A stretch of 64,000 bases of DNA from Cyanidiococcus yangmingshanensis (Eukaryota; Rhodophyta; Bangiophyceae; Cyanidiales; Cyanidiaceae), in assembly GCA_013995675.1 (NCBI GenBank), contig VWRR01000010.1:124001-188000 (forward strand), written 5' to 3'. The stretch's first letter is position 1. Each line of letters begins with the position of its first letter. Positions 43,188 to 53,481 of the stretch are shown here, piece by piece. Below the pieces are notes generated by a model. It was not told the DNA's origin, did no database searches, and saw nothing but the letters and a program-made list of their open reading frames with translations. A program made the translations under genes and the position numbers.

Positions 43188-45536
43188 ATGTGCGGCATAT
43201 TCGCCTACGTGATTTACGGTGTCGAGCGCTCTCGGGACGAGATTGCGGCTGTGCTCCTCAATGGTCTACGACGGCTAGAGTATCGCGGCTATGACTCTGC
43301 TGGGATCGCGCTAGATGACTCGCAGGAGAGCGCGCTTGGCGAGCACCCACCGCTGGTGGTCAAGGGCCCCGGCAGTGTGAGCCAGCTGGCTCAGCAGGTG
43401 GAGGAGGTCTTCCGTTCACGGAAAAACTTCCGGGTGCGGCAACACGTGGGCCTTGCACATACGCGGTGGGCAACACACGGCGCGCCCAGTTTCGAGAACA
43501 GTCACCCGCAGAGCTCCGATTCCGAGAACGAGTTCCTCGTCGTTCATAATGGTATCATCACGAACTATGCAGCGTTGAAGCAAGTCTTGGTGAAACGCGG
43601 CTATCAGTTCGTGTCCGAGACAGATACGGAAGTGGTTGCCAAACTGTTGAGACACCTCTACACCGAAATGAAGGCTCTGTCCGATATGATGTCTTTCCCA
43701 CGGCTCGTGATGCTGATGATGCATGAGCTCGAGGGAGCGTACGCGTTGGCCATTCGATCGCGACACTTTCCCGGCGAGATGGTTGCCTGCAAACGAGGAT
43801 CACCACTCGTCCTGGGGCTCAAGTACCATCATGATGAGGGAGATAGCTCAGAAACAGGACGTGACGCGGCTAAGGCTGCAAGGACAGCGTCGCATTCGGA
43901 AACGGATGATGGCGACAGGTTCAGCGATGCCGCCGCTCTTCGCGACAATGCGATCGGATTCGCTCGCGCTCAGGATGGAGTGGCATTGAACGGCAGTGAC
44001 AAACGCGAACGTGTTGCAGCTTGTCGACCGGCTACTGGGTCCGCCGCAGCGGCGGTAAACCGGGCCTCGGTGAGCAAGTATTTGCGGCGCCGAACGCCGC
44101 GCCGGCATTCCGTGGACTTTAAAGTGGCCCAAGTGAATCTCGATTGCGAGTTACCGCATGGTTTCAGTTTCGATGCTGATCTCTCTGTACAAAACTCAAA
44201 TTCTGGTGAACGAGTCGCTGGCATCGAGCTGTTTTTCGCGTCGGATGTGAGTGCGCTGGTGGAACACACCCGTGAGGTCGTTGTGCTCGAAGACAATGAC
44301 GTGGTTCACGTTGGTGTCGATGGCTCAGTGGATATCTTCTCGTTTATGGATGCTGAATCACAATCATTATTGACACAGACAAGGGCGCTATGTACGTTGG
44401 ATATTGAGCTGGAACAGATTGAACGCGGTCGATTTGAACACTTTATGCTGAAGGAGATCTTTGAGCAGCCGGAGAGTCTGCGCTGGGACGATGCGCGGGC
44501 GCCTGCAGCTGTCGACCGGCACCGTACTGCTCGGTGGATTGCGTGAACGTCTGGAGGATGTTGTTCGAAGCACGCGCTTGATTTTTGTTGGTTGTGGAAC
44601 CAGCTATCATGCAGCACTGGCTTGTCGTCAGCTCGTGGAACAGTTAACCGAACTACCCGTCTCTGTAGAGTTATCCAGTGATTTTCTCGATCGATCAGTG
44701 TCCTCTGTTCCGCTCCGATGTCTGCATCTTTGTGAGTCAGTCTGGTGAGACAGCCGATACTTTAGAGGCGCTCCGCTACGCGAAACGTCGGCATGCGTTA
44801 ACGGTTGGGGTTGTCAATGCAGTCGGGTCGGCAATCGCACGACTCACCGACTGTGGTGTACACCTGAATGCAGGCTGTGAAATCGGCGTCGCCTCTACCA
44901 AAGCGTATACCTCCCAGATCGTCGCAATCACCATGATTGCACTGCTGCTCAGCGCAGATCGTCTAAGTAAGCGTGAACGAAGGGAGGAGATTATTCGGGG
45001 CCTCGCTGGATTGCCAGCAGCCGTAGAGCGCGTCCTCGAACTCGATGATCGTTTGAGAATACTCGCACACGAGCAGTTGCGAGATGCAGTCTCTATCCTG
45101 GTATGCGGTCGTGGTTACCAGTTCGCCACCTGTCTCGAAGCCGCCCTGAAAATCAAAGAGGATGAGCTATATTCACACGGAGGGCATCCACGCTGGCGAA
45201 TTGAAGCACGGCCCGCTGGCGCTGATCGATCACGAAATGCCCATGATCGTTTTCGCCACACGCGATCGCGGCTACGACGCGATCTGTAACGCAACGCATC
45301 AGTTGCTGGCCCGTGCCAATCCACAGCGCATGATTGTGGTGTGCAGCGAAGGCGATGCCACATCTTTTCAGCGATTGGGTATTGGTACTGTGCTTGAGGT
45401 CCCATCGACTGTGGACTGTCTCCAAGGCGTTGTGAATATTGTACCGATGCAGCTGATCGCTTACCATTTGGCGGTTGCGCGGGGTCTGAATGTCGATCAG
45501 CCCCGTAACTTGGCCAAATCGGTGACCGTTCAGTAG
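43188..45536 (+). CDS. Glutamine-fructose-6-phosphate aminotransferase (GFAT); three frame changes
   Basis: GFAT makes glucosamine-6-phosphate from fructose-6-phosphate and glutamine, the first step to UDP-GlcNAc for N-glycans, GPI anchors and wall sugars. It begins [11 protein letters not shown], so Cys2 is the N-terminal nucleophile of the glutaminase domain; [11 protein letters not shown] and HNGIITNY follow. A linker of about 110 residues rich in Ser/Asp/Arg sits before [14 protein letters not shown]. The two SIS domains follow ([51 protein letters not shown]) to the conserved end [11 protein letters not shown]. Three breaks lie inside conserved motifs, each explained by one extra base (about 44,485, 44,695 and 45,160). 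Corrected length is 781 residues, somewhat longer than the usual 680-700 because of the linker. Sequence error is more likely than decay. Confidence 0.95.
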
Positions 45537-46216
45537 GGAGGCTGGGTCCTCGATCCATCGAGGCTGTTCACTGGATTGTGTGTCGTTGTGCTGTTGGGGC
45601 CTCTGTTGGATGCATCAAGACGTTTGCGGCCTCTAGGGGGACTCGGCAAATTGTGGCTGTTATTCGCGGATAGAAGAATCGGGGCCTCGACACGCACACG
45701 CATGATTGACACGCGTGCGTGCGTGTGTGCGTGCGCACGGATCAATTTTGTTTTTAGGAGATGTGCGCTGTGAAACGGAGTGTTTTTCAGTAAACCGCCT
45801 TTGGGTATTGTAGAGACTTTGTACGCAATGAAGGAGACTTTTGCAACGGGACGCGTCAACTTGGGAATGGACTCGAGTCTCCGAAAGTTGTCGTCAAGTT
45901 GGGCACGCGCTTGGCGAGGTGCGGAAGAGGCGCGCACCCCAACGCCTATGGAGAAGAGAACGCGAGAACGAACGTTGTTTTAACTGTCCTGAAGAGTCGT
46001 GTGCGTACTACTGAAAAACAGAGCAAACACCCAATCGAACGATAGGCACCGTGATGGGTGTCTATCGTCCCATGAAGGCGAGGTGTGGCGAGAGATTCAG
46101 CATTGCGTCACGACTTTCGCCGTCGAGCCCCTTTTGAAATCGCTTGAGAAACACTCTTTGAGCTGTCCTGAATATTTCTGTCCGTTGGTTATGTATCAAA
46201 ATTCGACTTTCGATGT
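45537..46216. other. Intergenic between convergent GFAT and secreted protein B
   Basis: No supported gene. It contains an alternating purine-pyrimidine tract of CACGCA/GTGCGT type at about 45,690-45,740, like those at 4.1 kb and 14.28 kb. Confidence 0.6.
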
Positions 46217-49200
46217 TCAGTTCGCGAGCACTGGGCGTTGGTTTCCGGCCGGTCGGTTCTCGGGCCATACTTTGGGTAGAGAACGGATGCGACCTAGGCG
46301 ACCTACGCCTCCGCCCGCTCGTGGTGGAGCATTGCCTGAGTGTGGAGGTGGTATGTTGGCCGGTAGAGTAGAGCTACCGCCGCCGGTTGATCCACCTGAA
46401 TCGCTTGGTCCACCTGAACCGCCTGATCCAACTGTCGTTGTTGTGCCCTGATTCTGAGTGCCGTCTGTCGATGCCGTCAACTGATCAGAATGTGTCTGAG
46501 GCGTTTGAATCGGTGGCGGCGGTGGTGTTGGTGGTGGCGTTGTACCTCCTGTCGTTGTTGTGCCCTGATTCTGAGTGCCGTCTGTCGATGCCGTCAACTG
46601 ATCAGGATGTGTCTGAGGCGTTTGAATCGGTGGCGGCGGTGGTGTTGGTGGTGGCGTTGTACCTCCTGTCGTTGTTGTGCCCTGATTCTGAGTGCCGTCT
46701 GTCGATGCCGTCAACTGATCAGGATGTGTCTGAGGCGTTTGAATCGGTGGCGGCGGTGGTGTTGGTGGTGGCGTTGTACCTCCTGTCGTTGTTGTGCCCT
46801 GATTCTGAGTGCCGTCTGTCGATGCCGTCAACTGATCAGGATGTGTCTGAGGCGTTTGAATCGGTGGCGGCGGTGGTGTTGGTGGTGGCGTTGTACCTCC
46901 TGTCGTTGTTGTGCCCTGATTCTGAGTGCCGTCTGTCGATGCCGTCAACTGATCAGGATGTGTTTGAGGCTGCGATGTCGATGGCGGCGGTGTATGCAGC
47001 TTCGTCTGGGATGTAGACCCTGACGATAAAGGCGACATCGTCGACGCCGCAGTTGTTGCAGGACCAACCGAAGATCCACCGCCGGTTGTACTCGTCGTCG
47101 CCGCACTTGATGGCTTTGTTGCTGGTGTGGGTGTTTGTGTCGTGTCATGAGGCGCTTCGAACAACGAATCCATAGTAGAACCACGCGAGCCGGAATTGGT
47201 CGGCGTCGATGTCGGCGTCGGTGGTGGCGGTGGCCGCGTAGGCGTATGCGTCGGTGGTGGCGGCGGCCTCGTAGGCGTATGCGTCGGTGGTGGAGGCGGC
47301 CTCGTTGGCGTATGTGTTGGCGGTGGAGGCGGCCTCGTTGGCGTATGTGTTGGCGGTGGAGGCGGCCTCGTTGGCGTATGTGTTGGCGGTGGCGGCGGCC
47401 TCGTTGGCGTATGTGTTGGCGGTGGCGGCGGCCGCGTAGGCGTATGTGTCGGTGGTGGCGGCGGCCGCGTAGGCGTATGCGTCGGTGGTGGAGGCGGCCT
47501 CGTAGGCGTATGTGTCGGCGGTGGAGGTGGCCGCGTAGGCGTATGTGTCGGTGGTGGCGGCGGCCTCGTTGGCGTATGTGTTGGCGGTGGCGGTGGCCGC
47601 GTTGGCGTATGCGTCGGTGGTGGCGGCGGCCTCGTTGGCGTATGCGTCGGTGGTGGCGGCGGCCTCGTTGGCGTATGCGTCGGTGGTGGCGGCGGCCGCG
47701 TAGGCGTATGTGTCGGTGGTGGCGGCGGCCGCGTAGGCGTATGCGTCGGTGGTGGAGGCGGCCTCGTAGGCGTATGTGTCGGCGGTGGAGGTGGCCGCGT
47801 AGGCGTATGTGTCGGTGGTGGCGGCGGCCTCGTTGGCGTATGTGTTGGCGGTGGCGGTGGCCGCGTTGGCGTATGCGTCGGTGGTGGCGGCGGCCTCGTT
47901 GGCGTATGCGTCGGTGGTGGCGGCGGCCTCGTAGGCGTATGCGTCGGTGGTGGCGGTGGCCGCGTAGGCGTATGTGTCGGTGGTGGCGGTGGCCGCGTTG
48001 GCGTATGCGTTGGTGGTGGCGGCGGCCTCGTTGGCGTATGTGTTGGCGGTGGCGGCGGCCTCGTTGGCGTATGTGTTGGCGGTGGCGGCGGCCGCGTAGG
48101 CGTATGTGTCGGTGGTGGCGGCGGCCGCGTAGGCGTATGCGTCGGTGGTGGAGGCGGCCTCGTAGGCGTATGTGTCGGCGGTGGAGGTGGCCGCGTAGGC
48201 GTATGTGTCGGTGGTGGCGGCGGCCTCGTTGGCGTATGTGTTGGCGGTGGCGGTGGCCGCGTTGGCGTATGCGTCGGTGGTGGCGGCGGCCTCGTTGGCG
48301 TATGCGTCGGTGGTGGCGGCGGCCTCGTTGGCGTATGCGTCGGTGGTGGCGGCGGCCGCGTAGGCGTATGTGTCGGTGGTGGCGGCGGCCGCGTAGGCGT
48401 ATGCGTCGGTGGTGGAGGCGGCCTCGTAGGCGTATGTGTCGGCGGTGGAGGTGGCCGCGTAGGCGTATGTGTCGGTGGTGGCGGCGGCCTCGTTGGCGTA
48501 TGTGTTGGCGGTGGCGGTGGCCGCGTTGGCGTATGCGTCGGTGGTGGCGGCGGCCTCGTTGGCGTATGCGTCGGTGGTGGCGGCGGCCTCGTAGGCGTAT
48601 GCGTCGGTGGTGGCGGTGGCCGCGTAGGCGTATGTGTCGGTGGTGGCGGTGGCCGCGTTGGCGTATGCGTCGGTGGTGGAGGCGGCCTCGTAGGCGTATG
48701 TGTCGGCGGTGGAGGTGGCCGCGTAGGCGTATGTGTCGGTGGTGGCGGCGGCCTCGTTGGCGTATGTGTTGGCGGTGGCGGTGGCCGCGTTGGCGTATGC
48801 GTCGGTGGTGGCGGCGGCCTCGTTGGCGTATGCGTCGGTGGTGGCGGCGGCCTCGTAGGCGTATGCGTCGGTGGTGGCGGTGGCCGCGTAGGCGTATGTG
48901 TCGGTGGTGGCGGTGGCCGCGTTGGCGTATGCGTTGGTGGTGGCGGCGGCCGCGTAGGCGTATGTGTCGGCGGTGGCGGTGGCCGCGTTGGCGTATGTGT
49001 CGGCGGTGGCGGCGGCCTCGTTGGCGTATGCGTCGGTGGTGGCGGCGGCCTCGTTGGCGTATGTGTCGGCGGTGGCGGCGGCCTCGTTGGCGTATGCGTC
49101 GGTGGTGGCGGTGGCCGCGTTGGCGTATGCGTCGGTGGTGGCGGCGGCCGCGTAGGCGTATGCGTCGGTGGTGGCGGCGGCCGCGTAGGCGTATGCGTCG

Positions 49201-50380
49201 GCGGTGGCGGTGGCCTCGTTGGCGTATGTGTTGGCGGTGGCGGCGGCCTCGTTGGCGTATGCGTCGGTGGTGGCGGTGGCCGCGTTGGCGTATGCGTCGG
49301 TGGTGGCGGCGGCCTCGTTGGCGTATGTGTCGGTGGTGGCGGTGGCCTCGTTGGCGTATGTGTTGGCGGTGGCGGTGGCCTCGTTGGCGTATGCGTCGGC
49401 GGTGGCGGCGGCCTCGTTGGCGTATGCGTCGGCGGTGGCGGCGGCCTCGTTGGCGTATGTGTTGGCGGTGGCGGCGGCCTCGTTGGCGTATGCGTCGGCG
49501 GTGGAGGTGGCCGCGTTGGCGTATGTGTTGGCGGTGGCGGTGGCCTCGTTGGCGTATGTGTCGGCGGTGGAGGTGGCCGCGTTGGCGTATGTGTCGGTGG
49601 TGGCGGCGGCCTCGTTGGCGTATGTGTTGGCGGTGGAGGCGGCGGCGTCGGTCGTGGTGTCAGTGTCGGTATTGTCGTGATTGGAATGAATGTCGGTAGC
49701 GGCGTCGGCACCTCAACCGGAAACGCTTCTTTGCGACACACACGCTCCGCTGGCTTACAAACGATGCTACATTTTCGCTCGAGTTGTTTCGTTGGTATCT
49801 GAGACTTTCGCACATCTGGTGTAGAAGTTTCAAAAGTCGTATCAGACTTTGAGCGCCATACATACGATTCCTGCTTATTGCTCTTCTGTTGCTTTTGATA
49901 TACGCTCGAACAGATCTGCTCTTCTTTGAAGGTTTCGATACATACTCTGCAAATATTCCGCAGAGCATACGCAGTGCAGATCTTTTGCTCTTCAAACAAA
50001 CATTCTTCGTGGCAGTTTTTCTCTATCAGGGGAAGCTCCGTTTGCTGTTTTTCTGGAATAACGCTTTCCCATCTCGATACACCCGAGATGTCATTCGTGT
50101 TCTTTTTTATTATTTTCGTCGGTTTAGCTATCGGTAGACATTTCTGTACCTTCTTCACGCATATCTGTGTTTTCTCTTCTCGAATACAAACGCGGTACAA
50201 CTGGCAGTTGTCAATAGTTTTCTGCGGTGGGCACAAGTTGGCGTTACGAATACCATCGTTTGACAGAGGCTGCGAAACGCGTTCCTCTCGCCCCACTGGG
50301 AGACCTTTCGTGCACAATATATTGCCTAGCAACAATAGCAGTAGTAGCCAAGATAGGCCGGAGGAAATATAGTTCCTCAT
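46217..50380 (-). CDS. Secreted 14-cysteine protein B with giant Pro/Thr/His repeat stalk
   Basis: 1,387 residues. The signal peptide is MRNYISSGLSWLLLLLLLGN. The head carries 14 cysteines in three modules: residues 50-81 (C-x8-C-x5-C-x8-C-x6-C), 123-157 (C-x3-C-x7-C-x8-C-x2-C-x9-C) and 204-215 (C-x3-C-x6-C). Spacing is identical to proteins A and C, though little else is shared beyond SRW before module 2 and a VPTPLPT start to the tail. The tail holds about 74 copies of the 11-residue unit PPPPPTHTPTR, a Ser/Thr-rich spacer, five 39-residue repeats (QTHPDQLTASTDG..., ending PPPTPPPPPIQTP), and a Gly/Ser/Pro-rich end without a hydrophobic anchor. The Pro/Thr stalk resembles extensin-like and algal wall glycoproteins, so heavy O-glycosylation and a wall or surface role are likely but inferred. 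Confidence 0.92.
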   Translation of the reverse strand: MRNYISSGLSWLLLLLLLGNILCTKGLPVGREERVSQPLSNDGIRNANLCPPQKTIDNCQLYRVCIREEKTQICVKKVQKCLPIAKPTKIIKKNTNDISGVSRWESVIPEKQQTELPLIEKNCHEECLFEEQKICTAYALRNICRVCIETFKEEQICSSVYQKQQKSNKQESYVWRSKSDTTFETSTPDVRKSQIPTKQLERKCSIVCKPAERVCRKEAFPVEVPTPLPTFIPITTIPTLTPRPTPPPPPPTHTPTRPPPPPTHTPTRPPPPPTHTPTRPPPPPTHTPTRPPPPPTHTPTRPPPPPTHTPTRPPPPPTHTPTRPPPPPTHTPTRPPPPPTHTPTRPPPPPTHTPTRPPPPPTHTPTRPPPPPTHTPTRPPPPPTHTPTRPPPPPTHTPTRPPPPPTHTPTRPPPPPTHTPTRPPPPPTHTPTRPPPPPTHTPTRPPPPPTHTPTRPPPPPTHTPTRPPPPPTHTPTRPPPPPTHTPTRPPPPPTHTPTRPPPPPTHTPTRPPPPPTHTPTRPPPPPTHTPTRPPPPPTHTPTRPPPPPTHTPTRPPPPPTHTPTRPPPPPTHTPTRPPPPPTHTPTRPPPPPTHTPTRPPPPPTHTPTRPPPPPTHTPTRPPPPPTHTPTRPPPPPTHTPTRPPPPPTHTPTRPPPPPTHTPTRPPPPPTHTPTRPPPPPTHTPTRPPPPPTHTPTRPPPPPTHTPTRPPPPPTHTPTRPPPPPTHTPTRPPPPPTHTPTRPPPPPTHTPTRPPPPPTHTPTRPPPPPTHTPTRPPPPPTHTPTRPPPPPTHTPTRPPPPPTHTPTRPPPPPTHTPTRPPPPPTHTPTRPPPPPTHTPTRPPPPPTHTPTRPPPPPTHTPTRPPPPPTHTPTRPPPPPTHTPTRPPPPPTHTPTRPPPPPTHTPTRPPPPPTHTPTRPPPPPTHTPTRPPPPPTHTPTRPPPPPTHTPTRPPPPPTHTPTRPPPPPTHTPTRPPPPPTHTPTRPPPPPTHTPTRPPPPPTHTPTRPPPPPTHTPTRPPPPPTHTPTRPPPPPTHTPTRPPPPPTHTPTRPPPPPTPTSTPTNSGSRGSTMDSLFEAPHDTTQTPTPATKPSSAATTSTTGGGSSVGPATTAASTMSPLSSGSTSQTKLHTPPPSTSQPQTHPDQLTASTDGTQNQGTTTTGGTTPPPTPPPPPIQTPQTHPDQLTASTDGTQNQGTTTTGGTTPPPTPPPPPIQTPQTHPDQLTASTDGTQNQGTTTTGGTTPPPTPPPPPIQTPQTHPDQLTASTDGTQNQGTTTTGGTTPPPTPPPPPIQTPQTHSDQLTASTDGTQNQGTTTTVGSGGSGGPSDSGGSTGGGSSTLPANIPPPHSGNAPPRAGGGVGRLGRIRSLPKVWPENRPAGNQRPVLAN
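46436..46990 (-). repeat. 117-nt tandem repeat (39 residues), five units, in protein B
   Basis: Five nearly identical units with period 117, all in frame with protein B; the first and last on the plus strand are slightly diverged. Each encodes a Gln/Asp/Thr-rich part followed by a poly-Pro run. Confidence 0.95.
47205..49660 (-). repeat. 33-nt minisatellite (11 residues), about 74 units, in protein B
   Basis: Continuous 33-nt units encoding PPPPPTHTPTR on the minus strand. Nearly all differences between units are synonymous (for example GTC/GTT, GTA/GTT and GGC/GGA/GGT on the plus strand), so the protein unit is almost unchanged while the DNA varies. A higher-order copy is visible: about 47,361-48,010 recurs identically 660 bp further on (48,021-48,670), and sub-blocks recur at 264 bp. 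The plus strand is G-rich with many GGTGG/GGCGG runs and may form G-quadruplexes. The two other plus-strand frames are open for over 850 codons purely because of the period. Confidence 0.97.
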
Positions 50381-52401
50381 GCCCGCCGGTTACTGTTCTA
50401 CTGAGCTAAGCTTGTATCATGCGCATGAAGCTGAACAACTACAATATGTATGAGCAGAATTAGCAGGTCGTTCGCAGCGCTTCGTGCTACCATCACGGTC
50501 CGGCGACCAAAGTTTGACAATCTGAAGATATTTATCTCGAATGCCGTGTAAAAGCTCAGAAATGCGTATCGAATGGACGATCAGTTACCGCATAATGTGC
50601 GTTAACAGTTGCAACGCACAACCGATGCATCGCACATTCGTCCCCGGCGACAGATTGGGCGGTCTGCAGCCCCCCTCCGGGGTCGTCGCACCGCTGCAAG
50701 ATCAACTCGTGGTGAGAACGTGCGGGAATGCGATCACGGACGGCGACGCGACGCGTGTCCGCGGCGTGCGATCATGTCGATTCGTGTCCACATCGCGTAT
50801 CGATCCCCGTGTATCGAGTTTGTGCCGCGACTTACGCGTTCGTGCGGTAAGACCCCGTCGGCGACAACTTGTGTGGTTCTTGGTTGTCCAGAAGGACAGT
50901 GAGACCGCTATGTCTGAAATTTTACAAATACTTATAGCATGGAATTTTAAGTTGTCTTTCAAACAGCTTCTGCTTTTCTAAAACAAGAACCAAAGTTGTC
51001 TCCAGCTAGATGATTTTCAGCGACTATCTCAGAATAGGAACTGGATATCTTTCGAACCGTTAGAGAACGCATTCTTCGGAGGTTTCGTACGAGGGCGTCA
51101 CCAGGTGATCGTATTGTTGTCGCAGAATGAACTGCTGCTGTATGGGTGCTCAGCAAGGTCTGCAGGTGTTCCGATCGAAACGTTGTCTATTTGAAACCCC
51201 ATCTTGTAATTTATGTAGGAGATAAAAAGGAAACAGACCCCCAAGCGGATCCTTGACGCGCACTGCTGTCAATTCTCAAGGCTCGTTGTCGAAAGTCGCT
51301 ATCGGACCGGTAGCGTAATGCACTTATTCTCTCGAATCGGATGTTTCGCCTCTGGAGCTGTTATCCAGATACGCCATTGGGGCGCACGAACGACTCTGCT
51401 CGAGACGATCATATCAATTCTAACAAGAACGAGTAACGACGGACCATAACACCAATTGCGTACAAGTAGAAGCCGAGAAAGGGGACAACTAGACCGCTCA
51501 ATATTGGCGTAAACCTGAATTTGCAGGTGCGTCAGCTCTTGAAGCGCGCACGTTTTTTGCGGACGGATACGAGAAAGATAAACGTGGATACTCTTCGGAA
51601 AATGAGAAGTTATAGACGCTCTCATTTCAGGCGAAAACATAGGCTTGCAGGAATTCTGTTGCGAGCGTTTTCGTAGCTACCATTGGTGTGGATTTACAGT
51701 TGGATTTCATAGCATTCCAGTTGCTCGAACAGACACATGGTCGTCCCCATGAGACGGCGTATGCCACTTGTAGAACCGTCTGTACAGAGGGACCAGACTG
51801 AACAAGCGCGTTCCGTGATTGAAAATACTCTTTCCGAGATTCTGCTGATCGTACAGTTCGAAACCGCTCCTCCGAGATAAAAGTGAAAAGCGACCCATGA
51901 TATTATACATATGAAATTACTGCACTGACCTCGCATATAAAGGGCTTGCGATGCATGCAGTGCGCGCATACTGATTCTCACCCGCTGTGGAGCTCGAATT
52001 GACAGAAGAATTTCGTAGGTCTCAATCCATTGGCGCTCCCTTCGTCCCATGCTCACATGGACCATATCCCGAACATAAGTCTTTTTCCGAAAAAGGATCG
52101 GATGCGCCCCGAGAGTTGAGCCCGAGAACGAAGATTATGGATGCACTCAAGGCAGCAAATCTGCTAGTTAAGACTGCAAGCGAAGTCTTCGGTCGAGCGT
52201 CAAATTCTAAAAGACCATAGTCGGATCTCCGTCGACCTGAAACAGTGTTCAGATCACACCAAAACCAGATCTCACATTTTCGGTACGATCTTTCGATGAT
52301 GGGGAGATTCATTCAGCGCTGGCTGCATCCGAGTTCTGAAGCACTGTACAAGCTTAGCCGGGAAGCGGAGGTACCGTCCCATCAGTGGACAAGTTTGTGT
52401 C
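50381..52401. other. Intergenic, no supported gene
   Basis: Two kilobases between same-strand secreted genes C and B. The DNA is AT-richer; the frames (up to 146 codons plus, 123 codons minus) lack motifs and overlap. It probably contains the promoter of B. A TATAAAG-like site near 51,936 is on the plus strand and has no gene behind it. Confidence 0.5.
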
Positions 52402-53481
52402 TCAGAAAAGCGTCGAAAATACAACAGCACTCACCGTGCTCGTGGCACTCGTCGACATCGTCGGCGAGACCGATGACGTTGCACTCGGACTCGGAATCAC
52501 CGTCACACTCATTGTGCTGGTGGCACTCGTCGACATCGTCGGCGAGACCGATGACGTTGCACTCGGACTCGGAATCACCGTCACACTCACGGTGCTCGTG
52601 GCACTCGTCGACATCGTCGGCGAGACTGATGACGTTGCACTCGGAATCGGAATCACCGTCACACTCACGGTGCTCGTGGCACTCGTCGACATCGTCGGCG
52701 AGACTGATGACGTTGCACTCGGACTCGGAATCACCGTCACACTCACGGTGCTCGTGGCACTCGTCGACGTGGTCGCAGATGGACTGCTAGAGATTATGGC
52801 CGAGGGGCTCACGGAGGGCACCACAGTGGGCAGCAGGCTAGGCGTCGGCGTCGGCAGAAGGGTTCCAACGATTACCTTCCGGCATTGCGAGCCAATGCTC
52901 TGGCAAGCGTCGTGGCAGTTGCTTGTCTGCGAAGTTGAGTCTTGCCAACGATTTGAACTCGGAGCTGATGAGGTCCAGCTAGGAACAGAACTGCACACTT
53001 GCACAAGCTGGTACTCCGCCTTGCAGGCTGTGCACACGTTCGCTACGCGGTATTCTGTGCAGCTGTATTCGCCCGTCGTAATGCATCCTCCATTACATCC
53101 GCCATATGTATCGTGCTCCCAGCGAGCAGTTTTTAGTTCCTTCAGATCAAATGGAACAACAGGGTTTTCCGTCTCTTCCGAAATTTCTCCCTGCTCTACG
53201 TGGTCACTATGTGCGTGGATCACGATGGACGAGCGCGAGGTGCACGGCTCGTTTCCACCAGCACATTGCCCTGTCACGACCAGCTTGGTGCACACGCTTT
53301 GGAGTGTACAGTTCTGGAGATAGGAAACCGACGGACAAACTAGAACGCTGCCTTCGCCACTCGTATACCAGCGCTGCTCTTCGTGCTGGACAGACGCTGC
53401 GTTTGCGGCTGCACAAAATCTAGACCCGGTCGTCAGCGCAACGACCACGAACACAGTTATCAGGGCGCGATACCAATACAT
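52402..53481 (-). CDS. Secreted 14-cysteine protein C with Ser/Thr repeat tail
   Basis: 359 residues from ATG 53481 (MYWYRALITVFVVVALTTG, signal peptide to about residue 29). A longer open frame begins at a GTG 19 codons upstream, but the inner ATG gives the signal peptide. The head has modules at residues 49-80, 129-163 and 189-200 with the same cysteine spacing as A and B: x8-x5-x8-x6, x3-x7-x8-x2-x9 and x3-x6. Each module is preceded by RW (QRWY, ARWE, NRWQ), as in A. The linker between modules 1 and 2 is acidic. The tail starts GTLLPTPTPSLLPTVVP and becomes a 26-residue Ser/Thr/Val repeat. No anchor is seen. Same strand as B, 2.0 kb upstream of it. Likely an extracellular or wall protein; function unknown. 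Confidence 0.9.
   Translation of the reverse strand: MYWYRALITVFVVVALTTGSRFCAAANAASVQHEEQRWYTSGEGSVLVCPSVSYLQNCTLQSVCTKLVVTGQCAGGNEPCTSRSSIVIHAHSDHVEQGEISEETENPVVPFDLKELKTARWEHDTYGGCNGGCITTGEYSCTEYRVANVCTACKAEYQLVQVCSSVPSWTSSAPSSNRWQDSTSQTSNCHDACQSIGSQCRKVIVGTLLPTPTPSLLPTVVPSVSPSAIISSSPSATTSTSATSTVSVTVIPSPSATSSVSPTMSTSATSTVSVTVIPIPSATSSVSPTMSTSATSTVSVTVIPSPSATSSVSPTMSTSATSTMSVTVIPSPSATSSVSPTMSTSATSTVSAVVFSTLF
52425..52780 (-). repeat. 78-nt tandem repeat (26 residues), four full units plus partial, in protein C
   Basis: Units begin at 52,436, 52,514, 52,592, 52,670 and 52,748 (period 78). Each encodes STSATSTVSVTVIPSPSATS followed by SVSPTM. The unit next to the stop codon is diverged and ends in VVFSTLF. 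Confidence 0.95.

Noticed and set aside
43188-45536. GFAT as a decayed pseudogene
   Set aside because: All motifs on both sides of each break are intact and the corrected length is normal. Decay would be expected to leave substitutions and deletions as well.
47135-49802. Two plus-strand open frames of over 850 codons (Arg/Trp-rich and Gly/Val-rich) opposite protein B
   Set aside because: They exist only because the 33-nt repeat period is a multiple of three and stop-free in those frames. They lack ordinary N-termini, while the minus-strand frame has a signal peptide and a conserved Cys-rich head.
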